This document shows positions 30,712-40,552 of a DNA stretch of 64,000 bases, in pieces. Source of the DNA: Schizochytrium sp. CCTCC M209059 (lineage: Eukaryota > Sar > Bigyra > Thraustochytrida > Thraustochytriidae); NCBI GenBank assembly GCA_000818945.1, contig KN805372.1:607607-671606 (forward strand), read 5' to 3'. The notes below the pieces were generated by a model. The model did no database searches. It was not told where the DNA came from and was given only the letters and a program-made list of their open reading frames with translations. How positions within the stretch are numbered: the stretch's first letter is position 1; the number at the start of each line of letters is the position of its first letter. A program made the translations under genes and the position numbers.

Positions 30712-32313
30712 ATGGAGCTTGCCGACCTGACGCTCGCCAAGGTTGACATCGATCGCACGGCTGACGCATCGATACTGGTACGTAGAGGTGAGACGTGAAG
30801 ACGGAAGAGTATTTAATCGCAAGCCAGCTAACACGATCAGTGGTTGATGTATATCCAATAATAGGGCGAGAATGAGCAACTCGCGCACACCGAGCGACTC
30901 AAGACCAAAGCATCGGCAGCGCTCGCTAATGCATTGTCGCTCGCGACAGATAGGCGCGCCGTGACTTCATGCACACAATCAATCGATGCAGAACTTGCCG
31001 CACGAATGGCAAAAATTGACCAGTCCAACCAAGAAGAAGCACAACAAGGCCTGGACGAAGTCATTGCCGCGCAAGGCAAAGCTGCGTGTTCAGAACTTAC
31101 ACGGGAGCTGCTAAATCTCGCCAGTAGGCTCAAGACGCTGAATGCAGAAATGAATCCCAAGCCGCCGCATGACCTCGAGAGCGGCTACGAAATTACAGAC
31201 AATGCGCTCCAAGGCGAGACACGCATCTATCGACTTCCTTTCGAACCGGACAGCGTCGGCTTCAAAGTTGTCTTGCAGGCCACCGAGGGGGATCCGGATT
31301 TATATGTTTGTCAAACGCACCAAAAACCAAGCATGAGCCATCACACGTGGCGATCAGCCTCGGAAGGCAATGACGTCGTCCACGTGCAGCAAGGCGACCC
31401 CAAGTTCAAAGAAAGTAGCCTGTACATTGGTATACATGGTCACAGCAAATGCCATTTCCGCCTCAAGGCCAACTGGATCGAGAATCGCAATGTGAAACGG
31501 GGCAAGGACGCACTGGAATTCCGACAGACAGCGGCAGGTCGTGTGTCGGAAAAAATTTTGAACTTTCGAGAGGCCCAAGACAGAAAGATGCGTGCTCGCG
31601 CTGCCCTCGGCACCGCTTCTACCCATAGATCAAATTCGGTGCCAACGAGAGAAATCAAGCAAGATTTGAAGCACCTTTCAGAGGCCAGACTTGATAACTA
31701 TAGCGTGAAGCGAAAACTCTTGCGAGATTTAGCCGAGCTTCGCAAACAAACCAAGGAGTCTTCGAATGCCGTCAATGCTCGCAAGTTGTGGGATAATGAT
31801 AGCTGCCCTTCGGCAGAGGTGCAGCGAGCCTTTTGGATTGGCGTTGGTGACTTTACTGTGGGCAAAGTTCGAAATTGCAACTATTCCGACTGCACCAGTC
31901 AGGAGCTACCCGGTGTGCTTCGCTTCGGTCAGCGTAAATTACGAGAACGCGCCGCGCCTCGACTGAGTCTGCGCTCCGATAGACCCGCCCCGACATCGCG
32001 AACTCTGCACCAGGCGCATCTGGACATGATGGCCCGAATGCAAAGGCAAAAGGAATCCTTGAGCGACGCTTTCGCCAAGGCCACTCCTGTCACAGAGCTG
32101 GGTGGGCTCGCCCTCGAGGTGCCTGTGCGCAGCGCCGACGAGCGCACGCGCAAGGCCTTTGCGCGAGGACTCCTCGTGTCTTCAAGTGTTCAAGCAGGGG
32201 ACACCAGCTCGCACGCACTTGATATGGAAAAGGTCGGCCTGGCGAGGGCACAAGCTGTGAGTGATCGTCAGGTCGTGTCGTCTGCGCGCACATTCCGTGG
32301 ATTTTGCCGGTGA
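30712..32313 (+). CDS. Unknown protein with a PPC-like beta-sandwich domain, two exons
   Basis: Exon 1 is 30712-30777 (22 codons, MELADLTLAKVD...) and exon 2 is 30865-32313. The 87-base intron has donor CTG|GTACGTAG, a GCTAACACG branch-like site and a TAG acceptor; the frame is kept. The product is 504 residues. Helices fill the first 100 residues. Around residues 110-195 a domain reads IYRLPFEPDSVGFKVVLQA ... DPDLYVCQTHQ ... SSLYIGIHG, which resembles bacterial pre-peptidase C-terminal (PPC) beta-sandwich domains found in some protist proteins. The remainder is basic and helical with repeated Arg/Lys clusters. There is no signal peptide or TM, so it is probably intracellular. Function unknown. 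Confidence 0.78.
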
Positions 32314-32552
32314 AGGCGCTGCCCTGAACAACAATCCAAGGAATGGACGAAGAGGAAAACGACAAGAGAAACGAAACAAATCCGTGTTTGCCGCGATGGC
32401 GTCACGCGAGATTTTCGATGAGGATGCGGATTAGGTATAATGATAAAATGATGATTATAAATGCATAATTGACGCCTAGAACGAGGCCTAGGCGTCCTAG
32501 CGCTGGGCTCTGTGATACGAAGCGCCATCAATGCGGAGTTGAGTTAGCCATC

Positions 32553-33269
32553 TTATTGCTCTTTCTTCTCCGCAAGGCGCGGAAAGGTGAGGTAGATGTC
32601 AATGGCACTCGCGAGAGCGCCGCAGGCACCGCAAATAGGCTCCGAGGACATGAAGAGCTCGCTAATATGGAGTGTGCTCACCACGGTGACGAGGTGCTTG
32701 ACGAGATTCAGGCGACGATGGAACTTTTGCTTCTTTACGGCCTCCTCGTCCTCTTTGGCGGACACTTGCTTGCCTTCGAGTTGAATTTCGCTGAGCAAAT
32801 ACGCCACGTTCAGAACAGCGGACACGACGAAACCGGTAAAGCTGATGCGCTTCGATCGCGCCTGGTCCCCAGGGACCCAGCCGATTTGCTGCAGCCAGCG
32901 AATGTGGTCGCCCACATGCCACCAAATCATGCCCAATTGTGCAACGACATAGGCAGCGGTAGCATCCTCGCGCCAAGGGTATTTGGCCTTGCGCAGCGCG
33001 AGAATAATGCCCAGACTTGAAAGCCATCGGTTGGTACGCCGCGAGTCCATGATGCGCACGAAGAGAGAGCGGGCACGCTGGTGTACAAGGGCTACCTTGG
33101 CGTACTCGGGAGAGTCCTTGGGCAGGTTCTCCATCGACTGAGCCGCAAGACCGGCAACAGCTCGTGCACCATAGTGCACGAACTTGCCGACCTTGTCGCG
33201 CCCCACGCTAGTCGCGAGAAACTTGTTGGCGCCCGCAAGGCTCAAGTCAAAGGGCGGACCAGACGCCAT
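32553..33269 (-). CDS. PEX11: Peroxisomal membrane protein PEX11
   Basis: The product is 238 residues, the usual PEX11 length. PEX11 elongates peroxisome membranes before fission. The N-terminal GRDKVGKFVHYGARAVAGLA is the family hallmark amphipathic region. RTNRWLSSLGIILALRKA follows, then WWHVGDHIRWLQQIGW, and hydrophobic segments lie near residues 145-165 and 195-225. It ends in a charged KKEQ tail facing the cytosol. The gene is intronless with its ATG at 33269. It is convergent with the beta-sandwich gene, 239 bases apart; that gap contains CCTAGG-type palindromes (about 32474-32500). Confidence 0.9.
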   Translation of the reverse strand: MASGPPFDLSLAGANKFLATSVGRDKVGKFVHYGARAVAGLAAQSMENLPKDSPEYAKVALVHQRARSLFVRIMDSRRTNRWLSSLGIILALRKAKYPWREDATAAYVVAQLGMIWWHVGDHIRWLQQIGWVPGDQARSKRISFTGFVVSAVLNVAYLLSEIQLEGKQVSAKEDEEAVKKQKFHRRLNLVKHLVTVVSTLHISELFMSSEPICGACGALASAIDIYLTFPRLAEKKEQ

Positions 33270-34693
33270 CTTGCTTGCTTGCCGGCCGCTGGGCCTTGCT
33301 CGACGCGGGCTCTCCTTTTCGTTTCTTGACTCTCTGTTCTAGACTCTGACCCGCCTGCCGCGCTACGGTGGCACTCGCGGGAGGTCTCGACGAATCTCGA
33401 TCGACGTCCACTTCTTGGTCTGCAGGACCCTTGGCGCCATGCGCGACGCAATGCAATGGAATGCCGAGTGCAAAGGAAAGGTGCGTCGCAATGGCTGAAA
33501 GTCCACGAATGAGTGATTTGAATCACAAATTATACATTTGTGGTTATAGTCAAGACCGGACGGCCATCAGCGGACTGTGACTCTAACTTTGACTCGAGAG
33601 TGGAGGTGGTATTCTACATTCAGGCCTTCACAATCATTGGGTACCGCGTGCAGAATTCTTTCCGTCTTAGAAAAAATCTGATTGTAAAGTTCGACGGCCT
33701 TCACTTCTGGCTGTATCGATGAAGCTATTGCTGATGAGGATATATACTCGCATCTCGACGTGACCAAAGCGTGCAAGTTTTTCCTCTCGGTATCCTGTGT
33801 CAAAACTAGAACACGACAGATCACGCTGCTGAAATGCCACTTTTAACCTCATGGGCCCAGGGCTACTCGGGAGGTCACGACTTTAATAAAATTCAAGCCC
33901 CCCAAAAAAACGAAGACGCCGGCGAGATATTTGTCCGGAAAAGTCCCAAGTTGTTATGAGGTCTCTTTCCATTCCCAAGGTCGGATATCACACTTTCCAA
34001 GCTTCCGGCAGCTTACTTTCTCACGACCTGCTGCCTGCTTATAGTCTTGCATATTATTTTATAGCATGGACGTTAGAGTGATGGGCTTGCTTAATGTCAT
34101 TGGACATGCATGGTCTCTAACGGATAGTTATGACATAGGCTTCGCAGCTTCCCGGTTTTGACGCAAGCAAGTTGTCCACCACCCAACTGCTATTATGCTA
34201 TGTAGAAACAAACACTCACCGGATACGCGGGCCTAATGCAAGGAGTGGACACAAGCCGTTGTTTAGGAAGGTGAGCAAGCAAGCTCTGGCTGACGTGACG
34301 TGCCAGAGCACTTGCCGGTATCTGACCAAATTTATTGGCTTTCCTGCCTGCCTGCTTGCTCCCAGCCGGAGCAGAGCAGAGCAGTGCGGAGCAGTGCAGA
34401 GCAGTGCAGAGCGTGGCAAAGCGGGGCACAGCGAGACGGCGGTGCGCCGCTCGCTCGCTCTGTTCGCCATAGTGAGACAGACGGGGGAGCACATTCCTTA
34501 GACGCTCTCAATCCAAGACCAGGTTGACCAACTCATATTTTCCCCAGATCGTGTGCGCGCACCATTGCTCTGAGACAGCAGCCACAAAGATCTTGGTCTC
34601 GATTGAGAACAACGTGACAATACAGTCCTCAAAAGACCCTGAAGAGAGCGCACCTTTGCACGGGTGCGCATCTCACTCCTGTGCACAACAAAT
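33270..34693. other. Long intergenic region (1.4 kb), no gene recognised
   Basis: This is the largest gap without a gene, between divergent PEX11 and channel starts. It is AT-richer in the middle (33,480-34,200). A GAGCA/GTGCAGA pentamer-like repeat lies at about 34367-34413. I looked for tRNA A/B boxes and small nuclear RNA landmarks and saw none. A minus-strand frame at 33567-33824 lacks an ATG and was not accepted. Confidence 0.4.
34367..34413. repeat. GAGCA-type tandem repeat
   Basis: This consists of repeats of GAGCA and GTGCAGAGCA units about 290 bases upstream of the channel gene. The core unit is the same as in the repeat at 28763-28785. Confidence 0.55.
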
Positions 34694-37600
34694 ATGCCCG
34701 AAGGCTCCATTAGCTCCAAGGTGATTGGCGGCTTTACGAAAGCGTCTGCATCAAACGCAAAGGCGCACGATGGAGACCACAATCGACTCAAACTGGAGCA
34801 ACGCGCACAGACCTTCTTGCAAAGTATGCACACGGTCCCTGACCAGGCTCCGTCAATAACCAAAAGCTGCCGAGACTTCCCTGATAGCGAAGTTGAGGAC
34901 GCCTCTTTGAATCGCACCAGCTTTCGCATATCCGAGATGGACATGGATATGTCGAGCGTGGACGACATCGGCTCAGAGTCAGGCGCTCATAGCGAAGACG
35001 AATCTTTTGCTCTCGACGAAGAAGAGGAGCCCATGCCGCGATACATTGTCCACCCGCAAAGCACAAACAAAGTCGTCTGGGACGTCTTTGTAAGCGTACT
35101 TATTTTCTACAGCGTCATTAACATTCCGTTCCGAATCGGCTTTGGTGTCGATTCAGAAGGCTTCGCATATGGCTTTGACTGGTTCGTTGACGGCATGTTT
35201 GGCTTCGACATCATTCTCAGCTTCTTTACTGCCTATTGGCACAACGATGAACTGGAGACGTCGCGAGGACGCATCGTTGTGCATTACCTTCGTGGCTGGT
35301 TCTTGATCGATCTGGTCTCAACGCTGCCATTCGATCACATCGTCGCGGCCGTGATGCACAGCGATGACGCAAGCGACGTGAACTCCTCGCTGCGTTCCAT
35401 CAAGCTCATCAAGTTCTTCCGTCTTGTCCGCTTGATCAAACTGGTGCGACTTCTCAAGCTGAAAAAGTTTGGCTCGAGCCTTGAAGGTGCTTTCAGTCTC
35501 AATCCTGCGCTTCAGCGTCTTCTCAAGCTCCTTTTGCAGATCATTTTCATTTGTCACCTGCTGGCCTGCTTCTGGTACTTTACTTCAACTCTCGACGACA
35601 GCTCCGACGACAACTGGGTCATGGCGCATGGACTTTCGAGCGACAGTATTCCGACCCAATACCTGGCGAGTTTTTATTGGACGGTAGCTACGATGATGGC
35701 CGTAGGTTACGGAGACATCCACGCCGTCAACGACATGGAGCGAATGTACTCGATCTTTGTGCAAGTGGTGGGAGCAACCTGCTTCGGTTTCATTATTGCC
35801 AATATTTCAGCATTTCTGGAAACCTTTGACCCGCGCGCCTCTGCGTATCGCTCGAGGATGGACCGTCTCAAGCAGTACATGCGCGACCGCGACCTTCCTC
35901 GAAAACTGCAACGCCGCGTGCGAAAATATTACGACTATGTTTTGTCCAAGGAGTCCATCTTTGATGATGCAAACATTCTTGCGCAGCTCCCTTCACACCT
36001 TACAGAGACAGTCATTCTCCATATTCACGGCCACAAGGCTCGCACAATCAACTTTCTCAAGTACGAGGACAGCAGCTTTGTAGCTTACATAATGGCGCGC
36101 TCCAAGGTCCTTCTCGCCTTGTCGGGAGAAGTTATTTGCGAGCAAGATTCGGTCGGCACAGACATTTTTATGGTTCTCAAAGGCAAAGTCGAAGCCATTG
36201 TTCTGGAGATCGATGAAACGGAGCACAAGCGCTTCCGCATCAATCAAGACGAGGAGGAGAACGCTTTGATGCGGAAAGGCGCAGAACGCATCAACAGTAC
36301 CAGCGGAACCCTTCGAATTAATGCACCCGCATTGTCGAGCGATGCCGACGCAGGCCGCGAAGTCCCCCCCACGCTCACTGGGTCGACTGGGAACAGCTCA
36401 AGTCGTCTTGAACCTCCGCGGCCTCGCGATGTGCGTAACATGGTCAAGCAACAACTCGGGGCCTCGAGTCGGAATATGGTGCAAAAGGGCATAGCATTTG
36501 GAAAAAAGGTCAAGCACGCCGTCGTCACGGGCTTGTACAACCGCGGATCGAATTTTGGCGAAGTCGGCGTCTTGCGAAATAAACCGCACGAAGTCACCTT
36601 TCGCGCAAATCAGACGTGTGATTTACTTTCCATCTCCAAAGAACACATGGAGTACGCTATTTACATGTACCCGACTAGCGCCTTGCGCTTTCGGAAGCGA
36701 TGCGACAAGCACGCCGAGCTCCTCGAGAAATCCATCGCCTCGTCTACCGAGTACTTTCCACACTCAGATCGCCATGTAAAGACGCTTGTGACGGTTGATG
36801 CCCGTATGCACCAAAGTGCGGCGACCGTGGAGCGTCGCATTGGTCGAATGGTCCTTTCCAATATGATTGCCTATGACATCACCGGCCGTTTTCAGAGTCA
36901 GGCACAGCGAGGACGGAAAAAGAAGAAGAATCGTGCGAGGACGTTAGGACTTCGCACGAGCAGTGCGTTGTCCGAGTCGCATCCTGACAAGAGTCATCAC
37001 GTCGCTGTAAAGACGTCTATTAAAGTACGTCGCGCATTGGTCAATCAAAAGAGTCGAGCCGGAAGCCTTCTTTTTAAAACCCCCGAGGTGACCGAAGAGC
37101 TCGCGATCCTTGGATCTGGGGCCACCTCAACAAGCAAAGTGTTCCCGATGAGCGATGCGACAAGTCGAACTGAGAGCCTTAGTGCTTTGGACTCTGGCGT
37201 TCCATTCGATGCTCCATCGACGACCACGATCATGCCAACTTCTCGCTCTGTGACCCGATCCAGGTCGAGGTCCCGATACATTGTGGACGCCAAGCCAGAC
37301 ACCGGAAGCGGACCCATGAGCTTGCTACCAAGCCTTCTAAATCCAGCCCTTGAAAAGAAGACCCAAGGAGCTCGCTCACACGTTGCCTGGGGTTTCCGAA
37401 CGGCTCGCTCGGCTGCTTCTGACGCATCCTCTTCGACAGCGATGTCGACAGCACGGCAATTGCTTCCGCATCAGCTTCGCCGGAAAGCAAAGAACAGCGA
37501 GGATGGACTCGAGTCTTCAAAGAAAAGGCCATGTGCGATATCAACTGATAAGTACGATGACAACGCTGCGACTAAAAAACCAGAATTGTTTTCGCCCGGA

Positions 37601-39790
37601 GCAAACAGCGAGAGCGGAAGCGGTGGCGACAATGATAGCTCGCGAGCAGATCAAACGAATTCCAGCGAAGCTCATAGTGGCCAGCCAGTCTCCACTGCTG
37701 GGGTGCACAAGCTTTCTGATATGCCGGCGCGAAGTAACACCGGGTTGATGGTATCGCGCGTTGCTGGAAAGATTTGCGAAGATGTCGAAATGGACCTCGA
37801 TAGTGTCCTTGGCGAGCTGTGGATCGTCCCCCCGGGTCATGGCCTCAAGGTGAAGTGGGACTTGCTTATTGCGTTCTTTATTGTGTATTCTGTGCTCCTC
37901 GTTCCATTTCGCATTGGATTTGCGCAAAGCTCAGAAGGGTTCTCCAAGGCGTTTGACATTCTCGTGGATATCTTCTTTGGGCTGGACATGATTGTCGCAT
38001 TTCGTACTGGCTTTGAAAGCTCTGATCAGGATGTGGTGATCGTTGTCCCGCTTGCCATTGCCAAACAATACCTCAAGGGTTGGTTCTTGGTTGACTTCAT
38101 GTCAACTTTTCCCTTTGATGCGGTTCTCGCTGCGCTGCTTGCGAGCGCAGATGAAGAGGCATTGCGAAGCTTTAAGCTGATCAAGATCTTTCGAATGATC
38201 CGGCTTCTCAAGTTGATCCGCCTCTTCAAATTGCGAAAAATTCTGGGCGAGCTGGACTCGGAGATTGAACTGTCTTCAGGTTTCACCAAACTCATCTCTT
38301 TGTTTTTGCAAATTACCTTTGTAGCACACCTTTTTGCGTGCTTTTGGTTCTTTGCCGCCTCGAGTGAGGATGATATTCGCGAACGATGGTATGTACGTCT
38401 CGGCTTTTCCCCAGACGACGATCAAGATGTTTCGAGCAAATACATTTCAAGTCTATACTGGTCATTTACGACAATGACAACAGTTGGTTATGGTGACATT
38501 TCACCAACGAGCGATCCGGAGCGCATCTACGCCATTTTTATCATGATCATGGGTGCAACCATCTTTGGTTACGTGGTGGGCAGCATTGCCAATCTCATTT
38601 CTCAGCTCGATATCGCCGATGCGCTATACAAAGCGAAAATGAACGAGCTCGACGAGTACCTCTCCGAGCAAGGCATTCCCCGCGACCTGCGTCGCGAGTG
38701 CAAGTCGTGCTATGCGTATTCACTTTCACTCAAGTCCGTGTTTGACGAGCGCGCGTTGCTGAGTGCGCTGAGCCCGTCGCTGCGCCAAGAAATTATCATT
38801 ACCATTCACCAGGCCGCAGTCGATGCGATCCCGCTTTTCCGCGACCAAACTGCGACGTTTACGGCGGACCTGATCCAAGTCATGCACCCTCAGTTGGCGC
38901 TTCCTGGGACGTTTATTGTGCGTCACAACAGCATTGGAGGGATGATTTACTTTATTGTAAACGGCGAAGTGCTTGTTTATGAGGACACGTGGCCGCACCC
39001 CGACGAGCAAGGCCGCGTCGACTTTGAGCGAGCAAAGCTGTTTCGTCATCGAAATGGCAACTTTTTTGGACACCAAGCAGTGCTGTCAGGCAAGCGGCAT
39101 GAAATTACCGCCAAGTGCACCAAGCTCACGCAATTGTACATTTTGAGCAAGGCCGCGATTGGCGAGTTGGTTGACTCGGTGCCTCCCTTTGCTCTCTTGC
39201 TACAGTCAGCCTTGCGTTCCGCCATTCGAAGACAAGACATGGCCTTTGGCAAGCTGCAGCGCGGCCGCGCTGGTAATAAAACTAGCAAACTATGGTCGCT
39301 CGTCCAGAACCATTTCAATGACATCCTGAACATGTCTCCAAACAAGTTCAAACGCATGTCTGTTGAAGCGAACTCGTGCACGAAACTCGAGGAGCTCATC
39401 GGTCGCATTGTTGGTGTTAATCTTGACACGCGAGTTGGTGAGCCAGGCGGGGCCGACTCGTTTTCGGCAACCGTGCGTAAGATCCGAGAAGCGAAGCGGA
39501 ACGGCGGCTTTGACGTATCTTCTTCTTCGAGCATTGCCGATTTACCATCTGCAGAGGTATCCACCGAGATGCAGGCTCTTCCGGCCACGGGAGGGTGGAA
39601 GTTTAAGGCGTCACAAGTTGAGAAGAAAGTCGACAAGCGGGCATCGGATGCAAGCGTATCGGATACGAGCCTATGGGAGACAAGCGAGCCAGGCGTGGCG
39701 ACACCTGCAAAAAGCACCTCCGTGCTTTTCGATACCGCTGCAAATCCAGACGATGATACCAGCAACGCTCAACCCACAAAGGGCGAATGA
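34694..39790 (+). CDS. Tandem two-repeat (2 x 6TM) voltage-gated K+ channel with degenerate CNBD domains
   Basis: The product is 1698 residues from the ATG at 34694 (the frame upstream opens only with GTG). It holds two complete channel units, each S1-S6 plus C-linker plus cyclic-nucleotide-binding fold. Unit 1: S4 KLIKFFRLVRLIKLVRLLK (about 235-255), filter AVGYGD (about 337-341) and a CNBD (about 466-650) split by a roughly 90-residue insert. Unit 2: S4 IKIFRMIRLLKLIRLFK (about 1160-1182), filter TVGYGD (about 1264-1268) and CNBD (about 1390-1500). Both filters are K+ type. The phosphate-cassette Arg expected after the FGE motif is replaced: unit 1 reads NKPHEVTFRA, unit 2 reads NFFGHQ then GKRHEITAK. 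The pockets therefore look like KCNH-type non-binding homology domains. Basic, Ser-rich linkers join the units. Dimers would make a four-domain pore. Confidence 0.93.
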   Translation: MPEGSISSKVIGGFTKASASNAKAHDGDHNRLKLEQRAQTFLQSMHTVPDQAPSITKSCRDFPDSEVEDASLNRTSFRISEMDMDMSSVDDIGSESGAHSEDESFALDEEEEPMPRYIVHPQSTNKVVWDVFVSVLIFYSVINIPFRIGFGVDSEGFAYGFDWFVDGMFGFDIILSFFTAYWHNDELETSRGRIVVHYLRGWFLIDLVSTLPFDHIVAAVMHSDDASDVNSSLRSIKLIKFFRLVRLIKLVRLLKLKKFGSSLEGAFSLNPALQRLLKLLLQIIFICHLLACFWYFTSTLDDSSDDNWVMAHGLSSDSIPTQYLASFYWTVATMMAVGYGDIHAVNDMERMYSIFVQVVGATCFGFIIANISAFLETFDPRASAYRSRMDRLKQYMRDRDLPRKLQRRVRKYYDYVLSKESIFDDANILAQLPSHLTETVILHIHGHKARTINFLKYEDSSFVAYIMARSKVLLALSGEVICEQDSVGTDIFMVLKGKVEAIVLEIDETEHKRFRINQDEEENALMRKGAERINSTSGTLRINAPALSSDADAGREVPPTLTGSTGNSSSRLEPPRPRDVRNMVKQQLGASSRNMVQKGIAFGKKVKHAVVTGLYNRGSNFGEVGVLRNKPHEVTFRANQTCDLLSISKEHMEYAIYMYPTSALRFRKRCDKHAELLEKSIASSTEYFPHSDRHVKTLVTVDARMHQSAATVERRIGRMVLSNMIAYDITGRFQSQAQRGRKKKKNRARTLGLRTSSALSESHPDKSHHVAVKTSIKVRRALVNQKSRAGSLLFKTPEVTEELAILGSGATSTSKVFPMSDATSRTESLSALDSGVPFDAPSTTTIMPTSRSVTRSRSRSRYIVDAKPDTGSGPMSLLPSLLNPALEKKTQGARSHVAWGFRTARSAASDASSSTAMSTARQLLPHQLRRKAKNSEDGLESSKKRPCAISTDKYDDNAATKKPELFSPGANSESGSGGDNDSSRADQTNSSEAHSGQPVSTAGVHKLSDMPARSNTGLMVSRVAGKICEDVEMDLDSVLGELWIVPPGHGLKVKWDLLIAFFIVYSVLLVPFRIGFAQSSEGFSKAFDILVDIFFGLDMIVAFRTGFESSDQDVVIVVPLAIAKQYLKGWFLVDFMSTFPFDAVLAALLASADEEALRSFKLIKIFRMIRLLKLIRLFKLRKILGELDSEIELSSGFTKLISLFLQITFVAHLFACFWFFAASSEDDIRERWYVRLGFSPDDDQDVSSKYISSLYWSFTTMTTVGYGDISPTSDPERIYAIFIMIMGATIFGYVVGSIANLISQLDIADALYKAKMNELDEYLSEQGIPRDLRRECKSCYAYSLSLKSVFDERALLSALSPSLRQEIIITIHQAAVDAIPLFRDQTATFTADLIQVMHPQLALPGTFIVRHNSIGGMIYFIVNGEVLVYEDTWPHPDEQGRVDFERAKLFRHRNGNFFGHQAVLSGKRHEITAKCTKLTQLYILSKAAIGELVDSVPPFALLLQSALRSAIRRQDMAFGKLQRGRAGNKTSKLWSLVQNHFNDILNMSPNKFKRMSVEANSCTKLEELIGRIVGVNLDTRVGEPGGADSFSATVRKIREAKRNGGFDVSSSSSIADLPSAEVSTEMQALPATGGWKFKASQVEKKVDKRASDASVSDTSLWETSEPGVATPAKSTSVLFDTAANPDDDTSNAQPTKGE

Positions 39791-40552
39791 TTTGTCAAAT
39801 TGACTGCCAGTTGAAGAATGTAAGATGCGATTCGTGTATAATGCTATTTGTTTTTTTTTTCTGTTAATATGTTCCAATTGCTTTGTCTTTTTGTTGTCAG
39901 TTCACTGGCACTTATGTGCGAGGGGATTTATTGAACACAAGGAGATTTATCGAACACAGATTCTCAAAGATTAAAAAGAAAGGTCGTACTCTCGATGACT
40001 CACGCTGGTCCCCTTTTCTGTTTCTTTTCGGTAAAGTAACACCAAGGCTCTGACGTCTGACTCTACTGTCCTCGCGTCATCGGCCGTCTTCGTCCCGTCA
40101 TAACCTGTAGTTGCTAAGTCTTGTCTTTTTCCGTGTCAAATGGCGTGCGGAAAGACAGGCAAATCTTGCTTGCCGCCGTTTGGACGGTGAATCTCATCCC
40201 CTCACTGTCAATCACATCCCATCACCAACGTGAAAACGAGTGCCTCTTTAGCTGTGCACTACGGGTTTCTAGCCCGTCCGAGTGCTAGCTGGGCGCTAGC
40301 GGGCGGTAGGTCGGGCAGCCAAAGAAACGTTGACAGTGAGTAAGCGCGAGTCCAATTCCGATTCGCCTGCCAAACTTTGCGACCGCGCGCGCCCGCCAGG
40401 CCCGCGTCGTGGAGCTCGCCGCCTGTACCGGCCCGCCGCCCGCCGCCGCCGCCGCCGCCAACGACGGCGCGTATCTCGTGGACGCCGTCGACGTCGCGAA
40501 CCTTGCGAGCGCCGTCTACGCGGAGATCCAGCGTGCGCGACGAAGGAAAAGG
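39791..40552. promoter_or_regulatory. 5' region of the MAPK gene with 19-bp tandem repeat
   Basis: This 762-base region follows the channel stop. A 19-bp unit is duplicated in tandem at 39921-39939 and 39940-39958 (17 of 19 identical). From 40,260 it becomes GC-rich, and a frame open from 40340 runs into the MAPK without an ATG before 40553. A short upstream exon ending in that frame is possible. Confidence 0.4.

Noticed and set aside
33567..33824. 85-residue minus-strand frame in the 1.4-kb gap
   Set aside because: It has no ATG start (GTG), no recognisable domain and weak composition; it was left as unannotated sequence.
34664..34693. Ten-residue extension of the channel gene
   Set aside because: It begins with GTG; the first in-frame ATG is 34694.
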